This document shows positions 47,112 through 56,957 of a stretch of 64,000 nucleotides of DNA, piece after piece. Origin of the DNA: Arenicellaceae bacterium (GTDB lineage: Bacteria > Pseudomonadota > Gammaproteobacteria > Arenicellales > Arenicellaceae); contig JAQWNC010000007.1 in assembly GCA_029246505.1 (NCBI GenBank), positions 1 to 64,000 of the forward strand, given 5' to 3'. Positions within the stretch are counted from its first letter, which is position 1. Every line of letters starts with the position of its first letter. The notes beneath the pieces are model-generated. The model did no database searches, was not told where the DNA came from, and was given only the letters and a program-made list of their open reading frames with translations. The position numbers were made by a program, and so were the translations under genes.

Positions 47112-47330
47112 TCTATCCCCTAATGGTGAATTCATAGCATACTACGATTTTAACATCGGGGGCAGAGTGTGCCCCACTAAACTTGAAATATTAAGAGGGT
47201 GCTCCATAGCTATTTTTCCGCATAATCACTTAGGAAGTATGCACAATTTCTAATTTTTACATTTTTATATACGCTGGAGCGAGTCGGTTATAACAACCCA
47301 ATTCAACTAGGGGAAACAGCACTATAATAA

Positions 47331-47757
47331 TTGATCACCTATATAGCGAAAAAGGGAAATGAAGTCTGTAGCATCGAACCTGAAGCCACGGTATTTGAAG
47401 CACTTCAAAAATTGGATGAAAAAAACGTCGGTACTCTACTAGTATTGCACGAGGATAAAGTCGCCGGAATAATTTCTGAGCGAGATTACATCCGTAAAAT
47501 AATATTGAAAAACCGCTCTTCTATAGGCACCTCAATTACAGACATAATGACTAAAGATGTGTGCTAGGTAACTTAAAAATAAGAGGCCAGTAACTGTATG
47601 GCTTTGATGATTGAAAAACGTATTCGTCATATACCGGTCATTGGAAGAAGAAAAGATTTTGAAAATAATCAGTCTATGAGGAGTAGTTAAATCCATAATC
47701 GATGCGCAAGACCATGAAATAAATGATTATGAACAGTCTATCCGTGGCTGGTATTAG
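47331..47757 (+). pseudogene. Frameshifted CBS-domain protein
   Basis: The first 78 residues form an intact CBS domain (VGTLLVLHEDKVAGIISERD), from a TTG start to a stop at 47567. Beyond it, other frames carry the expected second half: MALMIEKRIRHIPVI, then VVKSIIDAQDHEINDYEQ and a stop at 47757. These are typical of the two-CBS family of about 140 residues. At least two frame changes break it. It may be a recent pseudogene, or a sequencing error. Confidence 0.8.
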
Positions 47758-48074
47758 CTACCAAATCGATACGCAAACTCAGTTTAGTAGCGCAGGTAAG
47801 ATTGTTGATAAATGAGGAAATCTAAGTAATGGATTACGAGGCTGATAAGATCTAGCTATCATGAAAAATCCTGATACTGTTATCACCTTTCATTACATGC
47901 TTGCCCATCTACTAATAATCTACCCAACGGCTATGTTCACGATCAGGTTAACAATTCCAAATACTAAAAGTATTACGTCTAACACATCATTAAAACTGCG
48001 AATCAAGTCTATAATCTATACGATACCTCGAATAAAACGCGCGCACGAAAGGCGCAGGATAGTGAGTAACTAAA
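47758..48074. other. Gap without a recognised gene
   Basis: These 317 bases follow the broken CBS gene and precede the RND adaptor gene. The longest frame (47861-48073) is 70 codons and rich in Ile, Thr and Lys without family features, so it is not called. The region probably carries the adaptor promoter. Confidence 0.3.
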
Positions 48075-49175
48075 GTGTCTATTAAAAAATGGGGGCTAGC
48101 GATAGGTGGTTGCCTTGTTATTGCACTCGCCCTATTCGCTGTTAAGGCGTTACAAATATCAGCTGCAATGAAGCAAGCTGTAGCATACCCAGAGCCGATG
48201 GAAACGGTGGAGTTTGCTGTCGCCACACCGGACGTATGGATACCTTCAATCGAAGTGATCGCCGAAACACTGGCGACGCAATCAATTGAGTTAAGAAATG
48301 AATTGGCCGGTGTAATCGCACAGGTTCATGTACGCGCCGGTGAAACGATAAAAAAAAAACAGCTATTCTTAAGCCTTGAAACCAGTGAAGAGCAAGCAAA
48401 ACTGGCAGCTATACAGGCTAATCTAAAACTTGCTGAAACAGATTATCGACGAATGGTTTCTGTGGTAGAAAAGGGGGCAGCTTCTGAGTCCACCAAAGAT
48501 CAGGCCGAGGCTATTCGAGACTCGCTAGTTGCTGCCGCAGATGAACTCGAAGCAACCATCAACAAAATGAATATTCGTTCTCCATTTGATGCTATAGCAG
48601 GCCTACACTCACTAGAAGTTGGTCAATATTTGATGCCAGGAGAGCTGTTAACCACGTTAGTAGGTGTTAGCGACGTTCTATGGGTAAATTTTAGCCTTCC
48701 ACAACAATTAGCAAAATTAAATATTGGTGATCTGGTTCAAGTTTCAGCCGATGGGTTTTATACCGGCGCTCGTGAGGCCTACATTATCGCGAAAGCTCCA
48801 GTAGCAGACACTTCGTCAAGGAATGTCCGCTTTAGGGCGGAAATTACGAATAGTGACGGCCTGCTTATTTCCGGAATGGCACTGGTTGCCAATGTGCCAA
48901 CCGATGCAGCACAAAATGGACAAGTATTACCGGTAACAGCCATTCGATACGATAGCAATGGCCCATATGTATACCGACTAGAACCATTGGAGTCTGGATC
49001 CCAACGCGGCACGCACCGGGCCAGGAAGTCCTACGTTGAACTTGGCGGAGAGCGCAGTCAGCAAGCGCTAGTTGTCGATGGGCTAGCAGCAGACGATATT
49101 ATCGCCTCCGTTGGTTCCTTCAAACTTCGCGAAGGCATATTGGTCAATGCCCTATTACCCACGCCGTCACTATAG
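48075..49175 (+). CDS. RND efflux periplasmic adaptor (membrane fusion protein)
   Basis: The 366-residue protein has an N-terminal membrane helix (about 5-27), a lipoyl-like half ELAGVIAQVHVRAGETIKKK, a helical hairpin with LETSEEQAKLAAIQANLKLAE, then MNIRSPFDAIAGLHSLEVGQ and barrel segments. The start is GTG. It links the inner-membrane pump to an outer-membrane channel. The pump gene follows 22 bases later. No outer-membrane factor gene is adjacent. Confidence 0.93.
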   Translation: MSIKKWGLAIGGCLVIALALFAVKALQISAAMKQAVAYPEPMETVEFAVATPDVWIPSIEVIAETLATQSIELRNELAGVIAQVHVRAGETIKKKQLFLSLETSEEQAKLAAIQANLKLAETDYRRMVSVVEKGAASESTKDQAEAIRDSLVAAADELEATINKMNIRSPFDAIAGLHSLEVGQYLMPGELLTTLVGVSDVLWVNFSLPQQLAKLNIGDLVQVSADGFYTGAREAYIIAKAPVADTSSRNVRFRAEITNSDGLLISGMALVANVPTDAAQNGQVLPVTAIRYDSNGPYVYRLEPLESGSQRGTHRARKSYVELGGERSQQALVVDGLAADDIIASVGSFKLREGILVNALLPTPSL

Positions 49176-49197
49176 TAAGAACTCTGACTGCTCGCCA

Positions 49198-52100
49198 ATG
49201 GACAAATTAAATATCCAAGCCGAGTCTAGAAAACGCTGGACCGATCTTTTTATACACCGGCCGATAATCGCAGTTGTGATGTGCATCGCTATAGTGTTAA
49301 TCGGTGCCAAAGCGGCAACTTCAATGCCGATAATAAACTTCCCAGCCATCGAAAGCTCAAACCTGGTTATTAAAACACCGTATGTAGGCGCTTCCGCTGA
49401 AGTGGTTCAGGGCTTTGTTACCGAGCCGATCGAAGGCGTTGCCCGCTCAACGCCCGGTGTGGACTACGTAGACTCGACCTCGGCGGCAGGAATGAGCACG
49501 GTAACAGTATGGTTAAGTATTAATGGGAACAGCACTACTGCATTAGCAGAACTCTCCGCAGGCCTGGAGCAGATCAAATTTATACTCCCAGAAGCTGCAG
49601 AGGACCCGTCCATATCGATTATTCGCGCAGACAGTCCAAATTCTGCTTTCTACCTCGATGTTAAATCCGTAAATGGCAGCTCTCACTCAGAGCTATCAGA
49701 CTACATTACACGCGATATTTTACCGATTCTAAGTACGATTGATGATGTGAAGTCACTGGATCTATGGGGTGGTCGCTTACCCGCCATGCGAGTCTGGCTG
49801 GACCCTGTCAAAATGGTCAGCATGAATGTCAGCGCTCAAGATGTTCAAAGATCCTTAACGCAAAATAATGTTATCGCCACCATTGGACGAAGCGAAAATA
49901 ATAACCAACAGATTAATCTGCAGATTAATACATCTCTGGATTCAGTCGAGGACTTTCAAAAAGTCGTTATTAGAGACGACAATGGAATCTTGATACGAAT
50001 GCAAGATGTCGCGCGCGTGGAACTCGGGCAAGAGGAGGGCGATAATATTGCTCGTCAAGACTACGATAGTAATGTATTCATTGGCATAAATACCACGCCG
50101 GGCTCCAATGTTATTGCTGTAGGGAATCAGTTATATAAAACACTGGACTATATTGACGACGTGTATGGAGACGATATTAGAATTAGCGCTGCTAACGACA
50201 GAACCCAATACATGCGTGAGGCACTTACCGAAATATTCATCACTTTAGCTGAAACCATATTACTTGTAGGACTGGTTGTATTCTTATTCGTCGGTTCAAT
50301 TCGTACGGCATTGGTCCCACTGGTGACCATTCCAGTTTCCCTGTTAGGCGCAATCGCTGCAACTTCTGTAATGGGGTTTTCACTGAATATCCTAACAATA
50401 CTAGCCATTGTTCTGTCCGTAGGCCTAGTCGTCGATGATGCCATTGTTGTAGTCGAAAACGTCTCTCGAAAAATGCGAGAGGGACTTAACCGAAAACAGG
50501 CAGCACTTGAAAGCTCTCGACAGCTGCTTTCGCCAATAATCGCAATGACGCTTACCCTAGCGACGGTCTACGCGCCTATAGGGTTCTTAACGGGACTTAC
50601 TGGCGCGCTTTTTAAGGAATTTGCCTTTACACTCGCTATTGCAGTAGTGATTTCTGGCTTTATGGCGTTAACGCTTTCGCCAGTCATGAGTGCCTACGTA
50701 TGTGCTGAGGGTGGCAAAGAGGGTCCGTTTACCTTAAAAGTAAATCAGTCACTGCTAAAACTAGAATCTCTTTACGGACGCTTGCTGGATCGAACTCTAA
50801 ACAGTAGCCCACAAATCCTTTTCATAGCATTGTTTTTTACTTTGCTGCTGGTGCCACTATATATGTTTTCTGAGCAGGAACTTGCGCCTACAGAAGATCA
50901 GGGAACCATACAATTCGTGGTGAATGCATCACCTGAGTCTTCGCTAGCATCCACTAATAATGCCATCGATCAACTTGTACAAATCGGCGCTGAACTTCCA
51001 GGTGCGCGCAGTATGTGGCAAATAATTACCCCAGGTGGAGCCTTCGCTGGTCAACTATTTAAGCATTTTGATGATCGCCCCTATTCAGTGCACGAGATGG
51101 TTCCTGGACTATACCAACAGGTCTCGGGAATAGCGGCGCTGCAAGTATTTCCTATACTCACTGCCCCGCTGCCGACATCCGGTAATTTCCCGGTAGAACT
51201 GGTTGTTCAATCTGGCGATTCCCCAATAGATATGCTGCCGTTCGCGGAGCAGCTAAGAGACAAGGCTATTAGCAGCGGCCTATTCATAACTGCAGACAAA
51301 GACCTGCAAGTTGACCTTCAGCAGGGTGAGTTTATTTTAAATCGTGACCGAGTAGCAGATCTCGGCATGAGTATGTCCGACGTAAGTCAGCAGATCAGTT
51401 TGCTAATGTCCGGTAACTACGTAAATCGATTCGAGCTCGGTGGTAAAGCGTATAAAGTAATACCAATGCTCGAACTTAACGGCCGGCCCGATCCCGACGC
51501 ACTCTTGGACCTAGAAATACAAACCCCAGATGGCAACAGCGTACCGCTATCTGGTATTGCCACACTAAAGAAACAAGCGGCGCCAAGATTTCTACGCAAG
51601 TTCGAGCAAAAAAATGCCTTTAGAGTATATGGAATCGTACGTCCCGGAATCAGCCAGGAACAAGCTTTGTCATTTCTGGAGCGATCGGCACAAGAAATTT
51701 TACCCGGCAGTTACACACTAGATCACGCAGGTGAATCCAGACAGTTACGCCAAGAAGGCAATACCTTATTTGGCGTTCTCGGTTTAGCATTAATTTTTGT
51801 CTTTCTGGTCCTGGCAGTGCAGTTCAACAGCTTTCGCGACCCAATTGTAATTCTTGCTGGCTCTGTACCTCTTGCGCTCAGCGGCGCAATGATCCTCACA
51901 TTTATTGGCTGGACGAGTATCAACATATACTCTCAAATTGGGTTTATTACGCTGGTAGGCCTCATTGCTAAAAATGCGATACTAATCGTTGAATTCGCCA
52001 AGCAATTGCAGATGGCAGGCCTCAGTAAGTATGAGGCAATAAGGCAAGCTGCAACTATTCGGCTGCGCCCGGTACTGATGACAACCGGCGCTACTGTAAT

Positions 52101-52317
52101 GGGACACTTCCCTTTAGTTCTGGTTTCTGGAGCGGGTGCTGAGGCACGAAATAGTATCGGAATAATACTCGTCGCAGGTATGCTTATCGGGAGTACTTTT
52201 ACCTTGGTAGTGTTACCTAATATCTACTTACTGTTTGCCTCAACTCACAAAAAAAGTGAGCGGGGCACTGATAAAAACAGAGACACACATCCCCCAGAGC
52301 TTGTCACGCAAGGTTAA
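49198..52317 (+). CDS. RND efflux pump (AcrB/MexF-like permease)
   Basis: The 1039-residue pump has 12 expected helices and two large periplasmic loops. The proton-relay region is VGLVVDDAIVVVENVSR, with two Asp. The opening FIHRPIIAVVMCIAIVLIGAKAA and QFNSFRDPIVILAGSVPLAL are typical of the hydrophobe/amphiphile family. The ATG at 49198 is chosen because the standard N-terminus begins shortly after it; an in-frame start at 49111 overlaps the adaptor gene. The substrate is not inferable. Confidence 0.95.
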   Translation: MDKLNIQAESRKRWTDLFIHRPIIAVVMCIAIVLIGAKAATSMPIINFPAIESSNLVIKTPYVGASAEVVQGFVTEPIEGVARSTPGVDYVDSTSAAGMSTVTVWLSINGNSTTALAELSAGLEQIKFILPEAAEDPSISIIRADSPNSAFYLDVKSVNGSSHSELSDYITRDILPILSTIDDVKSLDLWGGRLPAMRVWLDPVKMVSMNVSAQDVQRSLTQNNVIATIGRSENNNQQINLQINTSLDSVEDFQKVVIRDDNGILIRMQDVARVELGQEEGDNIARQDYDSNVFIGINTTPGSNVIAVGNQLYKTLDYIDDVYGDDIRISAANDRTQYMREALTEIFITLAETILLVGLVVFLFVGSIRTALVPLVTIPVSLLGAIAATSVMGFSLNILTILAIVLSVGLVVDDAIVVVENVSRKMREGLNRKQAALESSRQLLSPIIAMTLTLATVYAPIGFLTGLTGALFKEFAFTLAIAVVISGFMALTLSPVMSAYVCAEGGKEGPFTLKVNQSLLKLESLYGRLLDRTLNSSPQILFIALFFTLLLVPLYMFSEQELAPTEDQGTIQFVVNASPESSLASTNNAIDQLVQIGAELPGARSMWQIITPGGAFAGQLFKHFDDRPYSVHEMVPGLYQQVSGIAALQVFPILTAPLPTSGNFPVELVVQSGDSPIDMLPFAEQLRDKAISSGLFITADKDLQVDLQQGEFILNRDRVADLGMSMSDVSQQISLLMSGNYVNRFELGGKAYKVIPMLELNGRPDPDALLDLEIQTPDGNSVPLSGIATLKKQAAPRFLRKFEQKNAFRVYGIVRPGISQEQALSFLERSAQEILPGSYTLDHAGESRQLRQEGNTLFGVLGLALIFVFLVLAVQFNSFRDPIVILAGSVPLALSGAMILTFIGWTSINIYSQIGFITLVGLIAKNAILIVEFAKQLQMAGLSKYEAIRQAATIRLRPVLMTTGATVMGHFPLVLVSGAGAEARNSIGIILVAGMLIGSTFTLVVLPNIYLLFASTHKKSERGTDKNRDTHPPELVTQG

Positions 52318-52419
52318 TCCTCAGCAAACGCAACCTGCTACTTAACGGTAATATGTGGTGATCTGCCCTAACTCTCTTTACACTGGTCACTAACTTAATA
52401 GAATAAAGGGACAGATTAC

Positions 52420-53589
52420 ATGTCGATTAATCGAGTTTTATTTGCAGTTCTTGGGACATCACTACTGTTTGGTGGGTGCGCATCCGGCCAGTCAAACAGT
52501 TCCTCTGGCAATATTATTACGGGCAAAGGGTTTCCGAACCATAATCCTGTGGTGTCTAACCAATGGGGAGAGTTACCTGAAGGTCGCACCTGGGGCCATA
52601 CTGCTGGCATTGATATCGATCCTACCGATGGCAATATCTGGGCTTATGAGCGCTGTGCTGCTGGCGGTGGTGGCGCGCCCCGTACGCCTATTGTTGGCAG
52701 CGGTGCTACCGGTGGCTCAGTCAATTGCGACAGCAACTTGGTGGGTCCGATATTCAAGTTCGACCGTAACACAGGCGAAGTGCTAGCCAATTTTGGTGCC
52801 GGAGTATTCACAACCCCCCACGGTATTCATGCAGATAACCAAGGAAACGTTTGGGTTACAGACTTTGCCACTAATACAGACGGCACCAAGGGTCAGCAGG
52901 TGCATAAATTTAGCCCTGATGGCGAGCTATTGATGAGTTTGGGTATGGCTGGGCAGGCTGGCAATGACAGCTCACATTTCAACCAACCAAACGATGTGAT
53001 CGTTGCAGTGGACGGTAGTATTTTTGTGTCTGACGGGCATACAGGACAGGGCATGACAACGCTTGATGCCATAGAAGAAGGTAAGCAGGCGGGTCGGACA
53101 GCACGTATTATGAAGTTTGCTTCCGATGGCACCTTTATAAAAGAATGGGGACAGCTTGGTACGGCTCACGGTGAATTTCGTACCCCCCATGCTATGGAAA
53201 TTGACTCGCAAAACCGTCTTTGGGTAGCGGATCGTGGCAATCATCGCTTGGAAATATTTGATCTGGAAGGGAATTATCTGGAATCGCGTTACAGCTTTAG
53301 CCGTGTCAGCGGAATATTTATAACTGACGACGATATGGTTTATGCCATTGATTCAGAGTCCAGCCAGATCAACCATATCAATTGGATTGCCGGGGTTCGT
53401 ATTGGCCCACTAAACGAAGATCGACTGATTGCCTTTATTCCAGGATACCCAACTGAGAGTCGTGGCTACCAATCTACCGCTGGCGAAGGCGTAGCGGTCG
53501 ATGCCGATGGTACTGTTTTTGTTGCCGAAGGACCCGCCTCAATTCCTATTGCTAAAGGTTCTTTTACTCGGTACTCCAAAAGTAATTAG
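52420..53589 (+). CDS. NHL-propeller lipoprotein (peptidyl-hydroxyglycine lyase-like)
   Basis: The 389-residue lipoprotein has lipobox FGGC with C20. The mature part is an NHL-type six-bladed beta-propeller, with repeats such as TTPHGIHADNQGNVWVTDF, FNQPNDVIVAVDGSIFVSDG and TPHAMEIDSQNRLWVADRGN. The fold and repeats match the peptidyl-alpha-hydroxyglycine alpha-amidating lyase superfamily, but many such bacterial proteins have other or unknown roles. It precedes the first sulfatase by 89 bases and may be in the same operon. Confidence 0.85.
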   Translation: MSINRVLFAVLGTSLLFGGCASGQSNSSSGNIITGKGFPNHNPVVSNQWGELPEGRTWGHTAGIDIDPTDGNIWAYERCAAGGGGAPRTPIVGSGATGGSVNCDSNLVGPIFKFDRNTGEVLANFGAGVFTTPHGIHADNQGNVWVTDFATNTDGTKGQQVHKFSPDGELLMSLGMAGQAGNDSSHFNQPNDVIVAVDGSIFVSDGHTGQGMTTLDAIEEGKQAGRTARIMKFASDGTFIKEWGQLGTAHGEFRTPHAMEIDSQNRLWVADRGNHRLEIFDLEGNYLESRYSFSRVSGIFITDDDMVYAIDSESSQINHINWIAGVRIGPLNEDRLIAFIPGYPTESRGYQSTAGEGVAVDADGTVFVAEGPASIPIAKGSFTRYSKSN

Positions 53590-53678
53590 CTACCAAACTG
53601 GACTCCACAGGGTTTGCTAGACTATTATTTCATCTGGAGACACTAGGTTGCCCCCAAGACATAACATTAGGATATATA

Positions 53679-55367
53679 ATGAGTTTCAGTAAATACTTGG
53701 TATATGCGGCCACATTGATTTTGGTTACTGCCTGCTCCAAAGTTCCGGACTCAGCTGAGCCTATGCAACAAGCCTCTATGGCCATGCCAGAAAGTACATC
53801 GGCCGCAGATACGCGCCCGAATATCCTTTTTATTGTCGCTGACGATCTCGGGTTCACCGATATAGGCGCTTTTGGTAGTGAAATCTCCACTCCCGTTTTA
53901 GACGAATTAGCACATGAGGGATTGCGTATAAATAACCTGCACGCAGGTTCAGCTTGCCAACAGACTCGCACGATGTTGATGGCAAGTACTGGTCACGCAA
54001 GAGGAGTTCAGAATCGTCCAGCAAAATTTAAAAATCCAATCGGCTTCGAAGGCGGAGCAAGAGATAACCTGCTGAAACTTGATTTTGCGACTATTCCCGA
54101 GTTACTTCAGGACGCTGGTTACGCAACCTACATGACAGGTAAATGGGACCTTGGATGGGATGAGGGATACACGCCCGCCACTCGCGGCTTTGACCATTCC
54201 TTTGTACAGCTAAATGGCGCATCGAGCTACTTTGCTGAAGAGTTTGAAACAGGAAGTGTAACCGGCTTCGAAGATGATGGTAATACTCTAGCTTTTAGTG
54301 ATCTTTCGGAAGATTTCTATGTCACTGACCACTACACCAATAAGATGCTCGAATATCTAGAAGCGACCGAAGAAGGTCAACCCTGGTTTGCCTACATGCC
54401 TTACACAGCGCCTCACTGGCCGTTGCAACTCCCTGAAGAGTGGCTCGACCTTTATGCCGGGCAATACGAAATGGGATACGACGTATTACGTAAGCAAAGA
54501 TTCGCGAGTGCGATGGAAGCCGGAGTACTACCGGCAAATTCCAGCCTAGAAAACTTTAAGCCTCAAGCCGAACCCTGGGATGATCTTAGCGCTGAAGAAC
54601 AACGCAAATATTCTCGTGCAATGGAAATATACGCTGCCATGATTACTCACTTGGATATGAGCATAGGCCGCATTATTAGCCATCTTAAAGAAACCGGTCA
54701 GATGAATAATACTGTTATTGTATTTGCCTCAGATCATGGCGCGTCATCTGCCGAGCACGGTGTACACACCGGCCGCGGGCCACATCAAGTTCGCCCAACC
54801 ATTCCTGAATGGACCGACAATAGTTTCGAAAACTTTGGCCATATCAATTCCTATATCGATCACGGTCGTGGCTTTGGTGAAGCAGCATCCGCTCCCTTTA
54901 GATATCTCAAAGGTTCAATTACCGAGGGCGGCCTGCGAGCAGCAAGCTTTATCCGTTACCCCGCAAAAATTGAAGCAGGTGGAGTTACTAGCACCTATAT
55001 GACCATGATGGATATCCTACCAACCTTTATGGATATAGCGGGCACCGAACATCCTGGTGCAGGAAGCTTTCGTGGTCGCGAAGTTGTAGATATTTTGGGC
55101 ACATCCGCTTGGCCTCTTCTAACCGGTCAGGCTGATGTTGTTCATGGCCCTATGGATACGGCTGGTTGGTCATCTCACGACGGCGGCGGAGCTTTGATTC
55201 GCGGTGACTACAAGCTTATTAATGCTGCAGCTCCAGGTGAGCAAGACCCCACCGAATGGCGGCTCTACAACTTGGTAGATGACCCGGGCGAGCATTTTGA
55301 ATTATCGATAACGCACCCCGAGTTAGTAGCGGAGCTTGTCGAAGAATGGGAAACCAACTGGCGCTAA
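53679..55367 (+). CDS. Lipoprotein sulfatase with atypical active-site motif (copy 1)
   Basis: The 562-residue protein has lipobox LVTAC (C19). The alkaline-phosphatase fold opens with NILFIVADDLGFTDIGAFG (metal Asp55, Asp56). The catalytic motif reads C93-Q-Q-T-R97 (SACQQTRTML) where active sulfatases have C-x-P-x-R; the Pro that formylglycine-generating enzyme recognises is Gln. Other elements are normal: YMTGKWDLG, SDHGASSAEHG. It is a paralogue of the gene at 59492. No FGE gene is present in the window. Confidence 0.9.
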   Translation: MSFSKYLVYAATLILVTACSKVPDSAEPMQQASMAMPESTSAADTRPNILFIVADDLGFTDIGAFGSEISTPVLDELAHEGLRINNLHAGSACQQTRTMLMASTGHARGVQNRPAKFKNPIGFEGGARDNLLKLDFATIPELLQDAGYATYMTGKWDLGWDEGYTPATRGFDHSFVQLNGASSYFAEEFETGSVTGFEDDGNTLAFSDLSEDFYVTDHYTNKMLEYLEATEEGQPWFAYMPYTAPHWPLQLPEEWLDLYAGQYEMGYDVLRKQRFASAMEAGVLPANSSLENFKPQAEPWDDLSAEEQRKYSRAMEIYAAMITHLDMSIGRIISHLKETGQMNNTVIVFASDHGASSAEHGVHTGRGPHQVRPTIPEWTDNSFENFGHINSYIDHGRGFGEAASAPFRYLKGSITEGGLRAASFIRYPAKIEAGGVTSTYMTMMDILPTFMDIAGTEHPGAGSFRGREVVDILGTSAWPLLTGQADVVHGPMDTAGWSSHDGGGALIRGDYKLINAAAPGEQDPTEWRLYNLVDDPGEHFELSITHPELVAELVEEWETNWR

Positions 55368-55540
55368 TGCGCTAACAACGTTTTTAAATTCTTTTCAAAA
55401 CTCGACGAGATAAAGCAAGGTCTGGTTGCGCTATTGCCCAAGCATGATGAGCCAATCGATGAGTCAGCTGCCCGTAATCGGGACTAGAAAGGCTCAGTAT
55501 AATTCGGAGTATGTAAGTGACTGTTAGGATGGGGGTTTTT

Positions 55541-56908
55541 ATGTTTAGACGAATCACTGCGGCGGCTGTTGCTTGCGTGATCACACTACCCACTTTCGCT
55601 CAATCGATTGAAGACGAAGCCTTGGCTTGGCTACAGCACTACATCCGCGTCGATACGATAAATCCTCCCGGCAACGAAACTCGCGCTGTCGAGTTTATCG
55701 GAAACATTCTGGATAAGGAGGGGATTGCTTACCAAACCGCGGAGAGTGCACCAGGACGCGGAAATTTGTGGGCGCGTCTCGAAGGTGGTGATAAACCTGC
55801 ACTGATTCTTATGCAACACACAGATGTTGTACCTGCCGATTCTGCTTATTGGACTACCGACCCACTTTCCGGTGAAATAAAAGACGGGTACGTGTGGGGA
55901 CGGGGCGCGATCGATATGAAAGGCACCGGTATGTCGCAGCTGGCGACCTTTATTAGCCTGCATCGTGCCGGCGTGGCATTAAACCGCGATGTTGTGTTGG
56001 TTGCCACCGCTGACGAGGAAGCCGGTGGTTTTTTTGGTGCCGGTTGGCTTACGGAACATCATCCGGAAATATTCAAAGGTGCCGGCCTGTTGATCAACGA
56101 AGGTGGTGGCGGTAAGGATACTGACAAAGAACGTGTGTTCAGCGTTGAAGTTACCCAGAAGGTGCCGGTCTGGCTACGATTAACGGCTGTCGATGCGCCA
56201 GGACATGGCTCAAGGCCTAACGTAACTTCGTCCGTCACTCGAATTATCGATGCCCTCAGCCTGGTCAAAGGAAACCCGTTTCTACCTCGCATAGTTCCGG
56301 CGGTTGATGCCATGTTTCAGGCTCTTTCGGATAGTGAGACCGAAGAATGGGCCGATGCCTACGCTAATATGGGTGCAGCCGTTAAAGACCCCGCGTTTAT
56401 GAGAAAGTTTCAGGTGTACTCTGCTTCTCTTCATGCGTTAACCCGCGATACCTGTTCAATCACACGCTTTGAAGCCTCAAACAAGATCAACGTTGTACCG
56501 TCGGAAGCCTGGGCCGAAATTGACTGTCGTATTCTCCCTGACCGGCCAGCGGATATTTTCGTCAATGAAATGCGAGAATTGATCAAAGACACGGGTGTGG
56601 GAATCTCTGTGATCATGGCATTTACACCTGCCGTATCGTCCACTGACTCTCGGCTATTCCGCGCCATAGAAGCTGTTACCAGCGAGCGCCATCCGGGCTC
56701 ACGCGTTATACCTTCCGTCCTCTCAGGATTTACCGACAGTCACTTCACGCGAGATTTAGGTATTATGAGTTATGGCTTTAACCCAATCGTTATGCCGGAA
56801 TCAGAGTTTTCGAGAATTCACGGCAATGATGAGCGGGTTAACGTGCAAGCCTTCAAGCGCGGTGTTAATGACCATTTCGCGATTATTGGGGCCGTAGTTT
56901 ACGACTGA
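55541..56908 (+). CDS. Exported M20 family zinc metallo-hydrolase
   Basis: The 455-residue protein has a signal peptide (about 1-20, FRRITAAAVACVITLPTFAQ). All metal ligands of the M20 family are visible: His and Asp in LMQHTDVVP, Asp in RGAIDMKGTG, the Glu pair in ATADEEAGG, Asp in AEIDCRILPD, and His in SRIHGND. Such enzymes remove amino acids or acyl groups from small peptides and conjugates. The ATG at 55541 is chosen because GGGGG precedes it; in-frame alternatives exist at 55517 and 55529. It lies between the two sulfatase copies. Confidence 0.9.
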   Translation: MFRRITAAAVACVITLPTFAQSIEDEALAWLQHYIRVDTINPPGNETRAVEFIGNILDKEGIAYQTAESAPGRGNLWARLEGGDKPALILMQHTDVVPADSAYWTTDPLSGEIKDGYVWGRGAIDMKGTGMSQLATFISLHRAGVALNRDVVLVATADEEAGGFFGAGWLTEHHPEIFKGAGLLINEGGGGKDTDKERVFSVEVTQKVPVWLRLTAVDAPGHGSRPNVTSSVTRIIDALSLVKGNPFLPRIVPAVDAMFQALSDSETEEWADAYANMGAAVKDPAFMRKFQVYSASLHALTRDTCSITRFEASNKINVVPSEAWAEIDCRILPDRPADIFVNEMRELIKDTGVGISVIMAFTPAVSSTDSRLFRAIEAVTSERHPGSRVIPSVLSGFTDSHFTRDLGIMSYGFNPIVMPESEFSRIHGNDERVNVQAFKRGVNDHFAIIGAVVYD

Positions 56909-56957
56909 CAGGAATGTGTTATTGGGAAGTAAATAAATATCAGTCTAGGTTAATGAC

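Noticed and set aside
47861-48073. A 70-codon frame in the gap before the RND adaptor
   Set aside because: Unusual composition, no family, weak start, and it reaches to within two bases of the GTG start of the adaptor.
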